This document shows, piece after piece, positions 21,471 through 32,493 of a stretch of 64,000 nt of DNA. The DNA is from Hexactinellida sp. DTS-2022 (Eukaryota; Porifera; Hexactinellida). Numbering within the stretch: the stretch's first letter is position 1; each line of letters starts with the position of its first letter. The notes under the pieces are model-generated. The model saw only the letters and a list, made by a program, of their open reading frames with translations. It was not told the DNA's origin and did not search any database. The stretch covers positions 5,022,001-5,086,000 of the forward strand of contig JAPNXP010000004.1 in NCBI GenBank assembly GCA_028753945.1, written 5' to 3'. Position numbers and translations under genes: made by a program.

Positions 21471-21667
21471 TGCAGTCAACTCCGCTTAATAGAGCCACCG
21501 GTTAATCGGTTTCTCCGCTTAATCGGGTGAAATTTTCGCAAGATTTATAGGACATAATTACAGTTTGTCTTAAAATATTTTCGGTTAATCGGTTTCTCCG
21601 CTTAATCGGTTTCTCCGCTTAATCGGGTCTGGTCCCGAGGTGGCTTTATTAAGCGGAGTCGACTGTA
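21471..21667. mobile_element. MITE family E, copy 1
   Basis: Left end CAGTCAACTCCGCTTAATAG, right end TTAAGCGGAGTCGACTGTA. The sub-repeat TAATCGGTTTCTCCGCT occurs three times. The element ends 36 bp before the TBP start codon. Confidence 0.85.
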
Positions 21668-21702
21668 ATTATCAATAAATGTATTTGTTATAAACCCACA
21701 GA

Positions 21703-22467
21703 ATGGCCACTTCGAATCAATTCGCGAAACCGACTTCCTCCCACGCTTTAGAGGACGATTCTCCACAGAATCCCCTCATATCCCAACCTAGCCCAAAATA
21801 TCCGATTAGAGATTCCCCGAATCCTAACCTAGCTTTCTACCCATCGCCCGCACATTTCCCGAATTCCCCTGGCAGTCTGTTTAGTCAGAGTCCTGGTTCC
21901 CCCTTCGGTAGTAACGTTTCTTCCGGTATTGTGCCTCAGCTGCAAAATATAGTGTCCACGGTTAATCTCGGTTGTAAGCTCGAGTTGAAGAAGATTGCGT
22001 TACACGCGCGAAATGCTGAGTATAATCCCAAGCGTTTCGCGGCTGTTATTATGCGGATTCGCGATCCTAGGACCACTGCGCTTATATTCTCTTCCGGTAA
22101 AATGGTATGCACCGGCGCGAAAGATGAAGAAAAGTCTAAATTAGCCGCGAGAAAATACGCACGAGTTATTCAAAAACTAGGTTTTCCCGCTAAATTCAAG
22201 GAATTTAAGATACAAAACATTGTAGGGAGTTGTGATGTCAAATTTCCGATTCGACTTGAAGGTCTTGTTCTCGCGCATTCCCAATTCTCAAGCTACGAAC
22301 CCGAGTTATTTCCTGGCCTAATTTATCGAATGTTTCAACCTAAAATAGTCCTGTTGATATTCGTATCTGGAAAAGTTGTACTAACTGGTGCCAAAGTTAG
22401 ACAGGAAATATATGACGCTTTTGAGAATATTTACCCAATCCTCAAAAACTATAAGAAAGCATCATGA
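21703..22467 (+). CDS. TBP: TATA-box-binding protein
   Basis: General transcription factor that nucleates initiation by RNA polymerases I, II and III. Single open exon, 254 residues. A Pro/Ser-rich N-terminus (about 1-82; [16 protein letters not shown] composition, no poly-Gln) precedes the two direct-repeat saddle lobes. Lobe 1 runs from [18 protein letters not shown] to [11 protein letters not shown]. Lobe 2 runs from [19 protein letters not shown] to ILKNYKK. TATA-intercalating and conserved motifs ([42 protein letters not shown]) are intact. The bases CCCACAG before the ATG look like a splice acceptor, so a non-coding first exon upstream of the family B/E elements is likely. The N-terminal region is much shorter than in vertebrates. 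Confidence 0.97.
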   Translation: MATSNQFAKPTSSHALEDDSPQNPLISQPSPKYPIRDSPNPNLAFYPSPAHFPNSPGSLFSQSPGSPFGSNVSSGIVPQLQNIVSTVNLGCKLELKKIALHARNAEYNPKRFAAVIMRIRDPRTTALIFSSGKMVCTGAKDEEKSKLAARKYARVIQKLGFPAKFKEFKIQNIVGSCDVKFPIRLEGLVLAHSQFSSYEPELFPGLIYRMFQPKIVLLIFVSGKVVLTGAKVRQEIYDAFENIYPILKNYKKAS

Positions 22468-22712
22468 ATTCACACACTGCTCAACATACAACTTATCACA
22501 ATATTGTGATAATATTTGTCTATTTCATTTACTGTATTGTTGAATTTGTTGATTGAGAATTACGTACAACCTGAGTGTGTGACAGAACTTATATTAATTT
22601 AGCTTTAATTAATTAATTAATTAATTCCTCATTAAATACATTTCAATCAATTTATAATTTCATATATTCTTATATTCTAACTTCATGCGAAAATATGGGC
22701 CGGTATTTCATA

Positions 22713-22921
22713 TACAGTAGAGCCTCTGAACAACGGACACCTTGGGACCGGAACCGTTGTCCGTTATTTAGAGGTTGTCCGTTATTTAGAGGTTGTCCGC
22801 TATTTAGAGGTTGCTTTTCTATTAGACATAAGCTAAATAAATAAATCCGTGCCACGAGGGTTGTCCGTTATTTAGAGGTTGTCCGCTATTTGGAGTGTCC
22901 GTTATGGGAGGCTCCACTGTA
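22713..22921. mobile_element. MITE family J
   Basis: Ends TACAGTAGAGCCTCTGAACA and GGGAGGCTCCACTGTA. The interior repeats GTTGTCCGTTATTTAGAGG three or more times. It is the only copy of this family I see in the window. Confidence 0.8.
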
Positions 22922-23152
22922 TTATTACTCTACTATATTAACAAACTTAATATTAATCTTATGAGAACTATTAAGTTAGTACGAACACATGTTTAGTACA
23001 AAATGGCTGTTATAACTCATTTGGTTTAGTAAGGACTCAAATTTATAAGTGACTTAATTAATTTCATTATAAATTAAGATACACATTAATTTGTCAGTTA
23101 TCCTCCTTTGATGCATGAATTAAAATGTCAAAAAATAATATTGAAATACATA

Positions 23153-23349
23153 TACAGTAAAACCTCGTAAGTACGAACATCAGAGACCGTCAAAATGTGT
23201 TCGCCTTATCCGGAATTCGTATTAGCCAATATCATTTGATTGGAAAGGCTTTGAAGGGGACTGAAATAGTGTTCGTATTAATCATGTTCGTATTTTGACC
23301 ATGTTCATAATTTAACTATCTTCGTATTAACTAACGAGGTTCTACTGTA
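23153..23349. mobile_element. MITE family A, copy 5
   Basis: TACAGTAAAACCTCGTAAGT and ACGAGGTTCTACTGTA ends, with an extra GTTCGTATTTTGACC duplication in the right half. It ends 43 bp before the ATP synthase subunit d start codon. Confidence 0.85.
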
Positions 23350-23391
23350 GCTAAATTGTGTGTTTAGGAATAACATAAATACTGTGTATGC

Positions 23392-23889
23392 ATGGCTGCT
23401 AAAACAGTGGGAAAGCGAGCATTCGATTGGTCGCGCATTCTCTCCCGTGTCCCGACAGAGGCCAGGGGGGACTATTTAGCTCTGAGAACAAAATACGAAT
23501 CTTTGCAAACTCAAAACACAAACCTTACCGAAAGACAGATATTAATAGATTGGACTTTCTACCAATCTAATGTGTTAAATTCCGCACTTGTTGCTGAGTT
23601 CAAGAAGAAATACGATCAGCTGAAAGTTCCATTTCCCAAAGATACTGAGAGTGAAAAAATCGAACAAAAGAACATAGAAATGGAAAAAAACGCGATTAAA
23701 TTGATGGAAGAATCGAAAGTGAGAACTGAGGATTACAAAGTTGAAATTGTACGAATAAATAATCTGAAACCGATCGAAGATATGACAGTGGATGAATACT
23801 TGGCTGACAAACCAGAGTTGGAGAGACAGATAGATTGGGAATGGGAGAACTACGAAAAAGTAGAATTGGAAGAGGCGAAACAAAATTAA
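23392..23889 (+). CDS. ATP5PD: Mitochondrial ATP synthase subunit d (peripheral stalk)
   Basis: Part of the stator stalk that holds F1 against rotation in complex V. Single open exon, 165 residues, close to the usual animal length (about 161). Features of the family in order: basic FDWSRILSRVPTEARG-type start (family: K-x-x-D-W), a central helix region, the IDWTFYQSNVLN block (family: IDWxxYKxxV), FKKKYDQLKVPFPKDT (family: EKKF..LKVPVP), then a long charged coiled coil and the DMTVDEYLADKPELE block. A TGTGTTTAG before the ATG may be an acceptor, so a 5' non-coding exon is possible. No cleavable presequence is evident, as usual for subunit d. Confidence 0.92.
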   Translation: MAAKTVGKRAFDWSRILSRVPTEARGDYLALRTKYESLQTQNTNLTERQILIDWTFYQSNVLNSALVAEFKKKYDQLKVPFPKDTESEKIEQKNIEMEKNAIKLMEESKVRTEDYKVEIVRINNLKPIEDMTVDEYLADKPELERQIDWEWENYEKVELEEAKQN

Positions 23890-24000
23890 TAACTTATTAT
23901 TATGTCGTCATTACTTATCTGTTTATTTGTTGTTGTTTACTTTAGCTATAGGCCGATTAAATAGGTACACTATCTAATTGCATTATAGAATTTATAGTAT

Positions 24001-24201
24001 TACAGTCAGGTCTGTTTATTGTGAACAATTTTTCGTCTGTTTAATATGTAAACTGTTTATTATGAACAAGCCCTATGGACCCAAATTAACAACTTACATA
24101 GGGTTTGTATTAAGTTGAGTTGGCTTATTATTATGAAGTCTCTCTATTTTGAACACAATTTTTGGTCCCTTGAATGTTCCTGACAAAAAAACCTGACTGT
24201 A
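24001..24201. mobile_element. MITE family D, copy 2
   Basis: TACAGTCAGGTCTGTTTATT at the left and AACCTGACTGTA at the right, with the AAGCCCTATGGACCC and TTAACAACTTACATAGG core. Confidence 0.85.
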
Positions 24202-24837
24202 CTTTTAGTAGATAAGTGAAATAAATGAATTAGTCTAGCAAATTTCAATAAATCCATTGTTTCAACCAGTATTATTATCACTTTTTGGGTTACTAATATA
24301 TTTATTTGCCAGACAAAAATTTGGAATAGTTTTGTATTGCACTATTGTTTATCTTATTTAGATAAAAAACTCAATTTATTTGGGTCGCTTTGGTCCGATT
24401 GTACTTTGACCCGATTAACCGAAAATATTGCAAACCAAATTGTAATAACGTTACGTAAATTATATGAAATGATGAGCTAATAACCGATGGCTCCATTAAG
24501 CATATATATCGTTTTATTTTACAATTTTATTTTAGAGAAATCCATTAATTTCTCTAGTTTATAACTTATCATTAGTTATCAATGATAAGTTTTATGATCG
24601 AGTAATCAGTTTATTTACCAGTGTCCTAAATACACCATATATGATACATATGTATCCTCTTAAATTACATTGCATGCGTTACGTTTTTATGACAACCACA
24701 CATTGGTTATTATGCAATATAAAGTATAATTACAGTGATATTAATATAAAGGATCCAATATAAATAGTAATAACTAATTTAATAATCTCCAAATTAATAT
24801 TAAACTTCGATATTTTGTGTTTTCCTCTATATCAATA
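24202..24837. other. Gene-free A+T-rich spacer with a degraded family E fragment
   Basis: The segment about 24377-24510 contains TTTGGTCCGATTGTACTTTG and TGGCTCCATTAAGC, which look like a decayed family E element without its outer ends. I see nothing else in this stretch. Confidence 0.45.
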
Positions 24838-25031
24838 TACAATCAGGTTATTTTATTATGAACATTCAAGGGACCAAAATTGTGTTCATAATAAGAGACT
24901 TCATAATAAGCGAACTCAACTTAATACAAACCTATATAAGTTGTTAATTGGGGCCATAGGGCTTGTTCATATTAAAAAATCTTCACATTAACCAGACGAA
25001 ATCTTGTTCATAATAAGCAGACCTGACTGTA
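24838..25031. mobile_element. MITE family D, copy 3 (opposite orientation)
   Basis: Left TACAATCAGGTTATTTTATT, right AATAAGCAGACCTGACTGTA. The core words CTTAATACAAACC and GGGCCATAGGGCTTGTTC are reversed relative to copy 2. Confidence 0.8.
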
Positions 25032-25188
25032 CTATAATTGTATCCAATATATAAAACTAAATATCTTATCAAAATTAAGTTTCGATATTTTGTTTTACCG
25101 GTATATCAATGATTCAATATACTATAATTGTATCCAATATATAAACTAATCCTATATCAATATTAAGCTCTCTCCCAACCAACACCAA

Positions 25189-26125
25189 ATGTCTAACGAG
25201 AAGCTTATCCCCGAATACCGCCCCCCTACCTATGCCCAGGCTGTGCCCCCCGTGTACCACCAGCCGCCCCCTCCCGCCCCCCACGCCTACGCCACCGCCC
25301 CCCCTCCCTACCAGGGGGCAGTGACCCCTGAGTACCAGCAGCCAGTAGGCACAACCCGAACCGTTATAGTCACAGAGAGGGTCGGGCCTACCACACAGGT
25401 AAATAGTGTACAGTAGACTCCTGTTTTATACGATTGGGCATTCAATTATCCTATTCAGTAGTACAGTGAACTTCGTTGCTCACTGTTTTATAGGTTTAAT
25501 TCAACCGTACAGGTTTATTCAACAAGATACAGTCAACTCTCGTTATAACTAAGTGCTTAAGATCTGTAAATTCCTTCGTTATATCCGGATATTCAATATA
25601 AGCGGATAATTATTAATGCATTTAGTGCTCTGAGGGAAAATCTCCGTTTCGTTATAAGCAGTTATTTCGTTATATCCGACTTCGTTTTAACGGGAGTTCA
25701 CTGTATATTTAATACGAATTTTGGATAATACGAACAAATTTCGACAGTCCCCTTGTGTTCCTATTAAGCGGACTATACAATATTTATATTTATCCTATAT
25801 ATATTCCTATTATATTTCCTATTCCTTTATAATTCCTTTCTCTCTCTAGGTGTATGTGAATCCAGTTTCCCAACGTATTGTAGTCAACCCATTTCTCTGG
25901 ATTTACGTGTTCCTCTCAATCCTATTCTGTCCAATCCTAGGTTGCATTGCCCTCTGTTTCCTAATAATGGCCAGCTCTGATCAGGAGAACGGTAGATATG
26001 TAGAGGCCGTAAGAAATGCTAGAGTTGCCAGAATGTTTGCCGGGTTTGGTATATTCCTGTGTGTTCTAATTATAGCTATTAACATAGTATTAAACTTCAC
26101 TGTGTATCAGGGGTATAATAATTGA
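25189..26125 (+). CDS. CD225/dispanin-family membrane protein
   Basis: Two exons, 25189-25398 (donor CAG|GTAAAT) and 25850-26125 (acceptor TCTCTCTAG), phase 0, 161 residues. Residues 1-70 are rich in Pro, Tyr and Gln with two PPxY motifs (PPTY and PPPY), possible WW-domain ligands. Residues 85-110 form membrane segment 1 with FCPILGCIAL. A polar loop follows with an A-x-x-N-A-R-x-A-R segment, then membrane segment 2 (133-153). Two membrane segments with a G-x-I-A turn, and a basic loop with conserved alanines, define the CD225 superfamily (IFITM, PRRT, SYNDIG, TMEM91). Subfamily is not decided. Exon 1 is strongly G+C-rich at third positions, in contrast to its surroundings. The intron contains a family B element. 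Confidence 0.8.
25528..25705. mobile_element. MITE family B, copy 4 (CD225 intron)
   Basis: TACAGTCAACTCTCGTTATA and TAACGGGAGTTCACTGTA. It is followed by a fragment of family A (AATACGAATTTTGGATAATA, about 25711-25780). Confidence 0.8.
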
Positions 26126-26280
26126 AGTGAGATTCTTACAGCTTAAAGACTGCTATTAACTTTATTATAATTATATGTAGTTTTGAATTATTTTAGGAGT
26201 AGTTTGTGATTGTACAATTCATTTGTGTTCCCCTTTGTTAATAAACCTTTATTGAATATCATGCTTTAATATAGTGGATA

Positions 26281-26417
26281 TACAGTGAACCTCGTTAGTA
26301 GGAACACCAGGGGACCGTCAAAATGCGTTCGTCTTATCCGGAATTCGTATTAACCAATATAACTTGTATTGAAAAGGCTTTGAAGGGGACTGAAATAGTT
26401 CGTATTAACCATGTTCG
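26281..26417. mobile_element. MITE family A, copy 6 (right end truncated)
   Basis: Starts TACAGTGAACCTCGTTAGTA. The body is normal up to GTTCGTATTAACCATGTTCG, then the expected GAGGTTCTACTGTA end is missing. Confidence 0.7.
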
Positions 26418-26448
26418 TCAATGATTGACGGACCATCCTTTTGTATTA

Positions 26449-26636
26449 TACAGTCGACTCCGCTAAATAGAGTCACCTCGGGACCAGTTTGCTTTGACCC
26501 AATTAAGCGGAGAAATCTATTAACCGAAAATATTTTAAGCGAAAATGTAATTCCGTCCTATAAATCCTATGAAATTTTGACCCCATTAAGCAGATAAATC
26601 AATTAACCGGTGCTCTATTAAGCGGAGTCGACTGTA
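26449..26636. mobile_element. MITE family E, copy 2
   Basis: TACAGTCGACTCCGCTAAAT and TTAAGCGGAGTCGACTGTA ends. It directly precedes the 1.4-kb TTAA-flanked element. Confidence 0.85.
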
Positions 26637-26641
26637 TATAG

Positions 26642-28052
26642 TTAACGCTGGTTCCGCCTTGGTCAAATTAGTGAGTCTATACAACACAGTACTCGTTGAT
26701 CCTAGTAAGTCAATACTTCCAAGTACATAGGGGCTCATATGTATAGGCTATTTTAAGACTTCTAGTACTCTAATATAGGGCTTATAAGCACTGATTTTTT
26801 TTGAAATTCTGGATTTAAGCTCCCATATAGAATAATAAAGTACTAAAAGCTTAGTCTTGAAAATTTGAAAAAGGGCACAGATCTAATTTTTGATCTAAAC
26901 CATTATTGCATGTCCCCTTGAGACTTCCTAGGAGCTTCTTAAGAGAAAAAATTCAAATTTCTCTTGGAATGGCTCGATTAAAAAAAAAACGGACGGTTTT
27001 CCCACATTTGAGCCACATTTTTGCTCCCAAAGGGCCCCAGTTTGTATTTTAAGGACGAATTCGGACAATCGGAACTGAAACAGGTCTTAGTTTACTTATT
27101 AGAGTGCTATGTTCCAAATCTCAGCGATATAACTTCATAAAGTTCCCCAGAACTAAGCTTTAAAGATTGTGGCAGTCTATATTTAGATTTGGTGGTTTTC
27201 AGGTGGCAGAGACGATTTTCGACACGTCTACAGCGAAGATTAATGTTCCGGGAAGGAATTGAAATCGGCCATCAAGCTGGAATTCATTCACTGATAGTGT
27301 CTGAAAGTTAGAACTAAGCTCCAGTTCACTTTCGAATTTGGATTTCTCTCTTTCGATGGTCACATGACACCTCCATATATGGGCATTCGGGATTATTAGG
27401 AAGGTAACCATTTGGTTTTGAGTGATTTTAGACATTGCAATGATTTCGAGATGATATATCAATGTGATTAGTAATTTAGAGCTAAGCTCTAGAGTCTCTC
27501 GTTTAGAAGTTTCAAATTTGCATGTGTCATCAAAATTGGTCACATTCACACTACCATATAGGGCATTTTTGAAAACGGGGCGTCCTAGGCTCACAAAATG
27601 TATTATTTGCATATGGGAAACCATGTATGCTGATCATTTTTCACTAGTGCTATTTTAATTTATCTCCTTTCCTCTCCGAGTTACAATTTAGTTAAGAATC
27701 CGTACCCTGAAGATCGCCGAAGGGCTATAACTTTTGCAATTTCCACTTTTTCCTAAAAAATTTTGTTGAGATGTGCAAAAATTTCCTCAAACTATCATAT
27801 GTCTGAATATTGAAACGTTGTAAATACAATAAATAGTTATTTTAATGTGGGCAACACCTTCGGAGTTATAAAACCGAGTTTTAATATTAAATGCCGATCT
27901 TCTAAAACGGTCATAACTCTGGAAATAATGATCGGATCGATGAAAACCCAAGTCCCATCGAAAGATACCCTCCCTCCGCAGTATCTATGAAAATATTGTA
28001 AAAATTTGGACATTTCTAATAATGGGTGATTACAATGCGGAACCAGCGTTAA
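26642..28052. mobile_element. 1.41-kb element with TTAA-bounded inverted ends
   Basis: The left end TTAACGCTGGTTCCGC and the right end GCGGAACCAGCGTTAA are perfect complements over 16 bp. If TTAA is the target duplication, this fits piggyBac-type insertion, but the termini do not start with the usual CCC. The interior is non-repetitive, with one 141-codon minus-strand ORF (27624-27199) that I do not recognise. Two internal segments, near 27360-27400 and 27540-27580 (GGTCACA...CCATATA.GGGCATT), are similar to each other. No copy of this body appears elsewhere in the window. Confidence 0.65.
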
Positions 28053-28140
28053 AAAGCTTGACATAAGGAGGGGGTGTTTAATTTACGTTTCTAAAAGAGC
28101 TTTAATTTATTGGGTATGCATAGTAGAGTCATTAGCAGTT

Positions 28141-30215
28141 ATGAACAGACTTATAACAATAGCTCATCATTCCCACATCCTATTTATTCCTATCTTCCAA
28201 ACACACATTCCTATCACCCATATTCAACACTCTGTAAAGACAATATACACAGAGACCCAAACTCAAATTATAACCCAACCAAACAAGCTATATTACAACC
28301 GTATATTTATCCTAACTCTACTATTTGGAGCTGGGTCTATATATATACTCACGAGGCGTGATAAACAACACACAACAACAATAACAACAACAAATGTGTT
28401 TACACAACAATCATTCAGTCCTACTGAACTGATTGGGAATTCGAAAATATCGAAACAGGAAAGAAATTTCGCAGAAAACGCGACTTATATGTGTCAAGGA
28501 GTACTCTACATGTCTCCTATGAATCTACTGCGGTTATTAACACGTATGCCTACTGAATTTGCGGCTAAAAGTACACATTCTATAACTAAGATTGAGAATT
28601 CAGAAGTTATGAAATGGTTGGAAACTACGTCATCGAATAGGAAGAGTAGTAAAGATAGATTTATGAAAGACATTTGGAATTCCGGAATTCTATCCTACAC
28701 CGATTATAGGTCAGTTTAATCATTTTCATAAATTCAAATATATTTTCATTAAAAGTCTATTATTAAGTCATAAGTCAATAGTATATGGTGATTTGGAATT
28801 TAGTGTCAACTCTAATACAGTATAACTCGGTTATAACGTACCCCCTCGGAAATGGGAATATCTATTTTGTTTATCTACTTGTTTATCTTCTGTATTTGTT
28901 TGTCTATTTGTTTATCTATTTGTTTATCTATTTGTTTACCTATTTGTTTATCTCCCTTAGGTTTCTACTGTCTACGCTGGTTAAATACAAACACCACTTC
29001 AAAATAGCATTCAGTATTTACGACAGAGATTCTAACGGGTTTATAGATCTCAGTGAGTTTATAAGTGTTCAGAATTCTATGTTAGGAAATGTCTCCGAAT
29101 TATTGGACCATCGAAATACGGAACTAAAATCTTCTTTACTTGTTTACCTTTTCGGGAAAGATGGAAAGGGTACTCTATCGTTTGAAGAGTTTTCTAGGTT
29201 TATCGATGCTTTTCAGAAAGAAATCCTACTTTATGAGTTCAATAATTACGCGAAAGGTAATGCGACTATTTCTAGTGAGGAATTCGCGAATCTTATTTTG
29301 AGATACAGTAGTGTTTCTAAACAGGAAATTAAGGTTAGTAGAGCAATTGATATTAGTGAATACAGTAGATTCTCGTTAATACGAACACCAGGGGACCCTC
29401 TAAATTTGTTCGTATTAACGAGTTTATTGTAGTATAATATTCCAATGTCTTAATCAGTAAATAATTGATCCAAATTCCCCATGATTTCACCAAAAAATGA
29501 AGGAATTACTCTATCGCTCAACACCTTTTGAATATAATATTCAAACACTGGCAAAAAAATAAAAAATTCAAACATCAGTACATAAGAACCTCGTTAATAC
29601 GAATTTTCGGTTAATACGAACACAATTTCAGTCCCCTTCAAAGCTTTTCAATACAAATGATATTGGTTAATACGAATTCCGGATAAGGCGAACACATTTT
29701 GATGATCCCCTGGTGTTCGTACTAACGAGGTTTTACTGCAATTACCCTATACGAAATGGTTTTACATTGAATGAATGTTGGTAATCCCAAAATATATTTC
29801 AATCTTAAGAAAACTTATTTTACTCTTATTCTAGACAAGACTCTACCATAACAACACGAATACACTTCCGGAATTTGACCTATCTCAATACGAGAGTTTC
29901 TGTAACCTACTTCTCAACATAGAAGACCTCGCCACTGTTCTGGGCATCTACAGTGTGTCAGGGAAAGGTGTCACAAAGCGCGAGTTCAACCATGCAGTTG
30001 AAATATGCTGTGGAGATAAATTCGATGATAATCTGATTGACATAATATACGCTATATTTGATAAGAATAGAGAGGGTGTACTTAATTATAAGGAATTCCT
30101 ATGTGAAGGCTCAAGAAGGCAAAAACGTGGCATTTGTGTGGGTAAAACTAATCGAGAGAGATTTAGTTATTGTTTTAAATCTAAAGTTAGGCAACAGAGT
30201 ACAGGTATTATGTAA
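28141..30215 (+). CDS. MICU: Mitochondrial calcium uptake protein (MICU family)
   Basis: EF-hand regulator of the mitochondrial calcium uniporter, facing the intermembrane space. Three exons: 28141-28709, 28961-29333 and 29835-30215, giving 440 residues. The N-terminus has a basic/hydrophobic presequence and a membrane segment at about 54-71 (RIFILTLLFGAGSIYIL). A helical region carries the FAENA...LYMSPMNLLR block typical of MICU. Next come GILSYTDYRFLLSTLVK and canonical EF-hand 1 at 211-222 (DRDSNGFIDLSE), two degenerate hands (GKDGKGTLSFEE, AKGNATISSEEF), and the last canonical hand at 390-401 (DKNREGVLNYKE). Two working hands separated by degenerate ones is the MICU pattern. Paralogue (1, 2 or 3) not decided. 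The C-terminal tail after residue 410 does not resemble the family and may hide one more exon. Confidence 0.88.
29361..29431. mobile_element. Short family A derivative (MICU intron 2)
   Basis: TACAGTAGATTCTCGTTAAT and CGTATTAACGAGTTTATTGTA arms with only about 30 bp between them. It begins 27 bp downstream of the MICU exon 2 donor. Confidence 0.75.
29579..29740. mobile_element. MITE family A, copy 7 (MICU intron 2, opposite orientation)
   Basis: GAACCTCGTTAATACGAATT at the left and TACTAACGAGGTTTTACTG at the right. The body reads in reverse order relative to copy 1. Confidence 0.75.
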
Positions 30216-30257
30216 ATTCGTATTTAATTATTTTATGTTATTTGTCATAGCTTTCTA

Positions 30258-30540
30258 TCAAGGAATTATCCAGGAGCTCGAGACGCTCCTTTTGGGGCAT
30301 GATTTTTGGAAAATTTGAATTTAGGAGCGCGAAAATTTGGAATCCTCTCCTATACCGTAAAATTAATTTGTGATTTCGGCGTATGAAAATTGTATCAGAC
30401 CAGGATTAGGAGCGTTTTTACAAATGGCAGATAATACACTGCCCATAGAGTAATACAAACTAACCTTTAAGGCGCACAAAATTCATACTCTAGTAACCTT
30501 AGGAGTATTAAATTCTAGTCCTGTATATTACCCTGCTCAG
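30258..30540. mobile_element. Family H element between MICU and TMEM237
   Basis: GGAATTATCCAGGAGC start, TTGAATTTAGGAGCGCGAAA, CTCTCCTATACCGT, ACCAGGATTAGGAGCG, and a second partial unit ending GTATATTACCCTG. It fills almost the whole 369-bp intergenic space. Confidence 0.65.
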
Positions 30541-30584
30541 AGCCATGCATTCAGTTATTTAATTACCCCTTAAGTTGCCAGCCT

Positions 30585-30766
30585 ATGGCTTCCCAATCAG
30601 AAGACATAACTAGACTCACGCCCCAATCCGACATTCCAGAGTCCCTAGCAACCGATGTGTCATGCGACATTGAGTTAGCACTGGACACCTCTCCCGTATT
30701 TCCATCAGCTGACGGTAGGCACAGATTGGAATCTATACAACCTCTTGGGAGAGAGAGCCCTGAAGG

Positions 30767-30801
<35 letters not shown>

Positions 30802-32161
30802 TGAGTAATAAGAGAAGGAAGAAGAGAAGACTTATGAAACAGTCCCCTTCAGTTCTGTTGGAGACTCTCACTAGCTCAGCTATAAATAGACCCCTGCCTC
30901 CTCTGGATAGTGATAGCGTTTCTAGAGAGTAAGTTATATGCGCTGTTGTTGTTGTTGTTGTTGAACAGAATTCATATATTTGAACATTTTTATAACTTGT
31001 TTTTGGCGTTAACTTAGCATGTAAATTTGGGTACTTCATTTGCAACACATTTATAGGTGGTTTTGTTGGTGTTTTTATTGACTTAGTTGAACATATTCAT
31101 GAACCTTTGAGTTTGGCATGAAATTGACACGAACCATAAACTTTGGCATAAAATTTTGAGTTTTGTTGTTGTAGTAGTAGTTGTAGTTATTATTGTTGTT
31201 GTTGTTGTTGTTTACTTCTTATTCTTACTATAGACCCATCCCACCTATAGAGCCCCCTCCCCTGGCCCCTCTGGAGACATACGAACCCATTAGACTCCTC
31301 TCTGATGACGACATATCCCAGATAGATATGAGTGTTGTCGGCAACCCAATCTCTACACATGATACACAACCACATTTCCTGCTGAAATCTGAAAAAGCAT
31401 TTTTTGAGAGAAAAGACGGTAGATTCGCTCCGGTTACAAAACAGGAGACCCCATTGGCTACTCCCCCTGCCCCCTCCTGTCCGGTTATTAACACCTTTTC
31501 ACGCCGTACCCTCTCTAGAATGTGTAACTATACATTTAACACCTTTGGACTAGCATCTTATAGCTTGTTAACAGGATTCACAATTTGCCATACAGTATTT
31601 GTATTCACATTAGCGACACTTGAAACTCTAGATCTCAATCTAGTTTTGAATATTTCCAAACTTTCCCTACCTTTTAATAGCATTTTCTACTTCCTGACAA
31701 CAGTATCTATAGTGTACTTAGCAGATAGAGTAGACATAGCAAGGTTAAACAGGAAATATATTAGAGAAGCGATTCAATACAGAAAACTGAGTTTGTTGCT
31801 CAATATAATTGCGCTTTTTCTCACTTCAATTTCTCTATTACTAACCTTATCCCTCATACACATTGATTTACAAATACATTACTTGTCACTACCAACATCA
31901 GAAGGCTGGGATACACTTTGGCCTGATCTCCTTACCAACACAACAACAACAACAACAACATGTCCCAATATCTTATTCTCTGTAAATTCCCAGGATTACT
32001 CTCCAGTTAGCGAGCCTATTAGTGGTAGAATAACTGCACTGAAAATATGTTTGTTAATCAGAGCTATTCTCTGTTTGTGTGGCTGGTTAATTGTTATTTC
32101 CTCGCCGACTCAAAACAGATGGTTTTCATTTGTTAACCGAGCTATGCTGGAGGAAACATAA
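30585..32161 (+). CDS. TMEM237: TMEM237, ciliary transition-zone tetraspan protein
   Basis: Component of the MKS/JBTS complex at the base of cilia. Exon 1 is 30585-30928 (donor GA|GTAAGT) and exon 2 is 31234-32161 (acceptor ACTATAG), phase 2, 423 residues. The N-terminal half is hydrophilic and low in complexity: an Asn run encoded by an AAT microsatellite, a basic KRRKKRR cluster and a Pro-rich stretch. The C-terminal half has four membrane segments at about 218-243, 262-279, 301-323 and 385-407. Family landmarks are FLTTVSIVYLADRVDIARLN after the second segment (vertebrate form: STVSAFDRVNLAK) and the EGWDTLWPDL motif in the third loop (vertebrate: NETLWPPG). Length matches the family (about 400). 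The intron ends in a long GTT microsatellite before the acceptor. Confidence 0.87.
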
Positions 32162-32232
32162 TATGCATATTTGTTATAACATATTTATTTACCTCTTGTG
32201 TTTACATATAATGGCCCTTTCAAGTTTCAATA

Positions 32233-32427
32233 TACAGTCAGGTCTGGTTATTGTAAACTATTTTTCGTCTGCTTAATATGAAACACTTTTATTATGGACA
32301 AGCCTTACGATCCCAATTTAACAACTTACATAGGATTTGTATTAAGTTGAATTCGCTTATTATGAAGTCTCTCTATTATGAACCCAATTTTGGACCCTTG
32401 AATTTCATAATAAATAACCTGACTGTA
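32233..32427. mobile_element. MITE family D, copy 4
   Basis: TACAGTCAGGTCTGGTTATT and TAAATAACCTGACTGTA ends. It lies between TMEM237 and ADHFE1, 66 bp before the ADHFE1 start codon. Confidence 0.85.
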
Positions 32428-32493
32428 TAGTAAACCCGTAGATATAATTTAACTGTTTAAGTCATGGGTTATTAATACATAACTGTATTTAGT

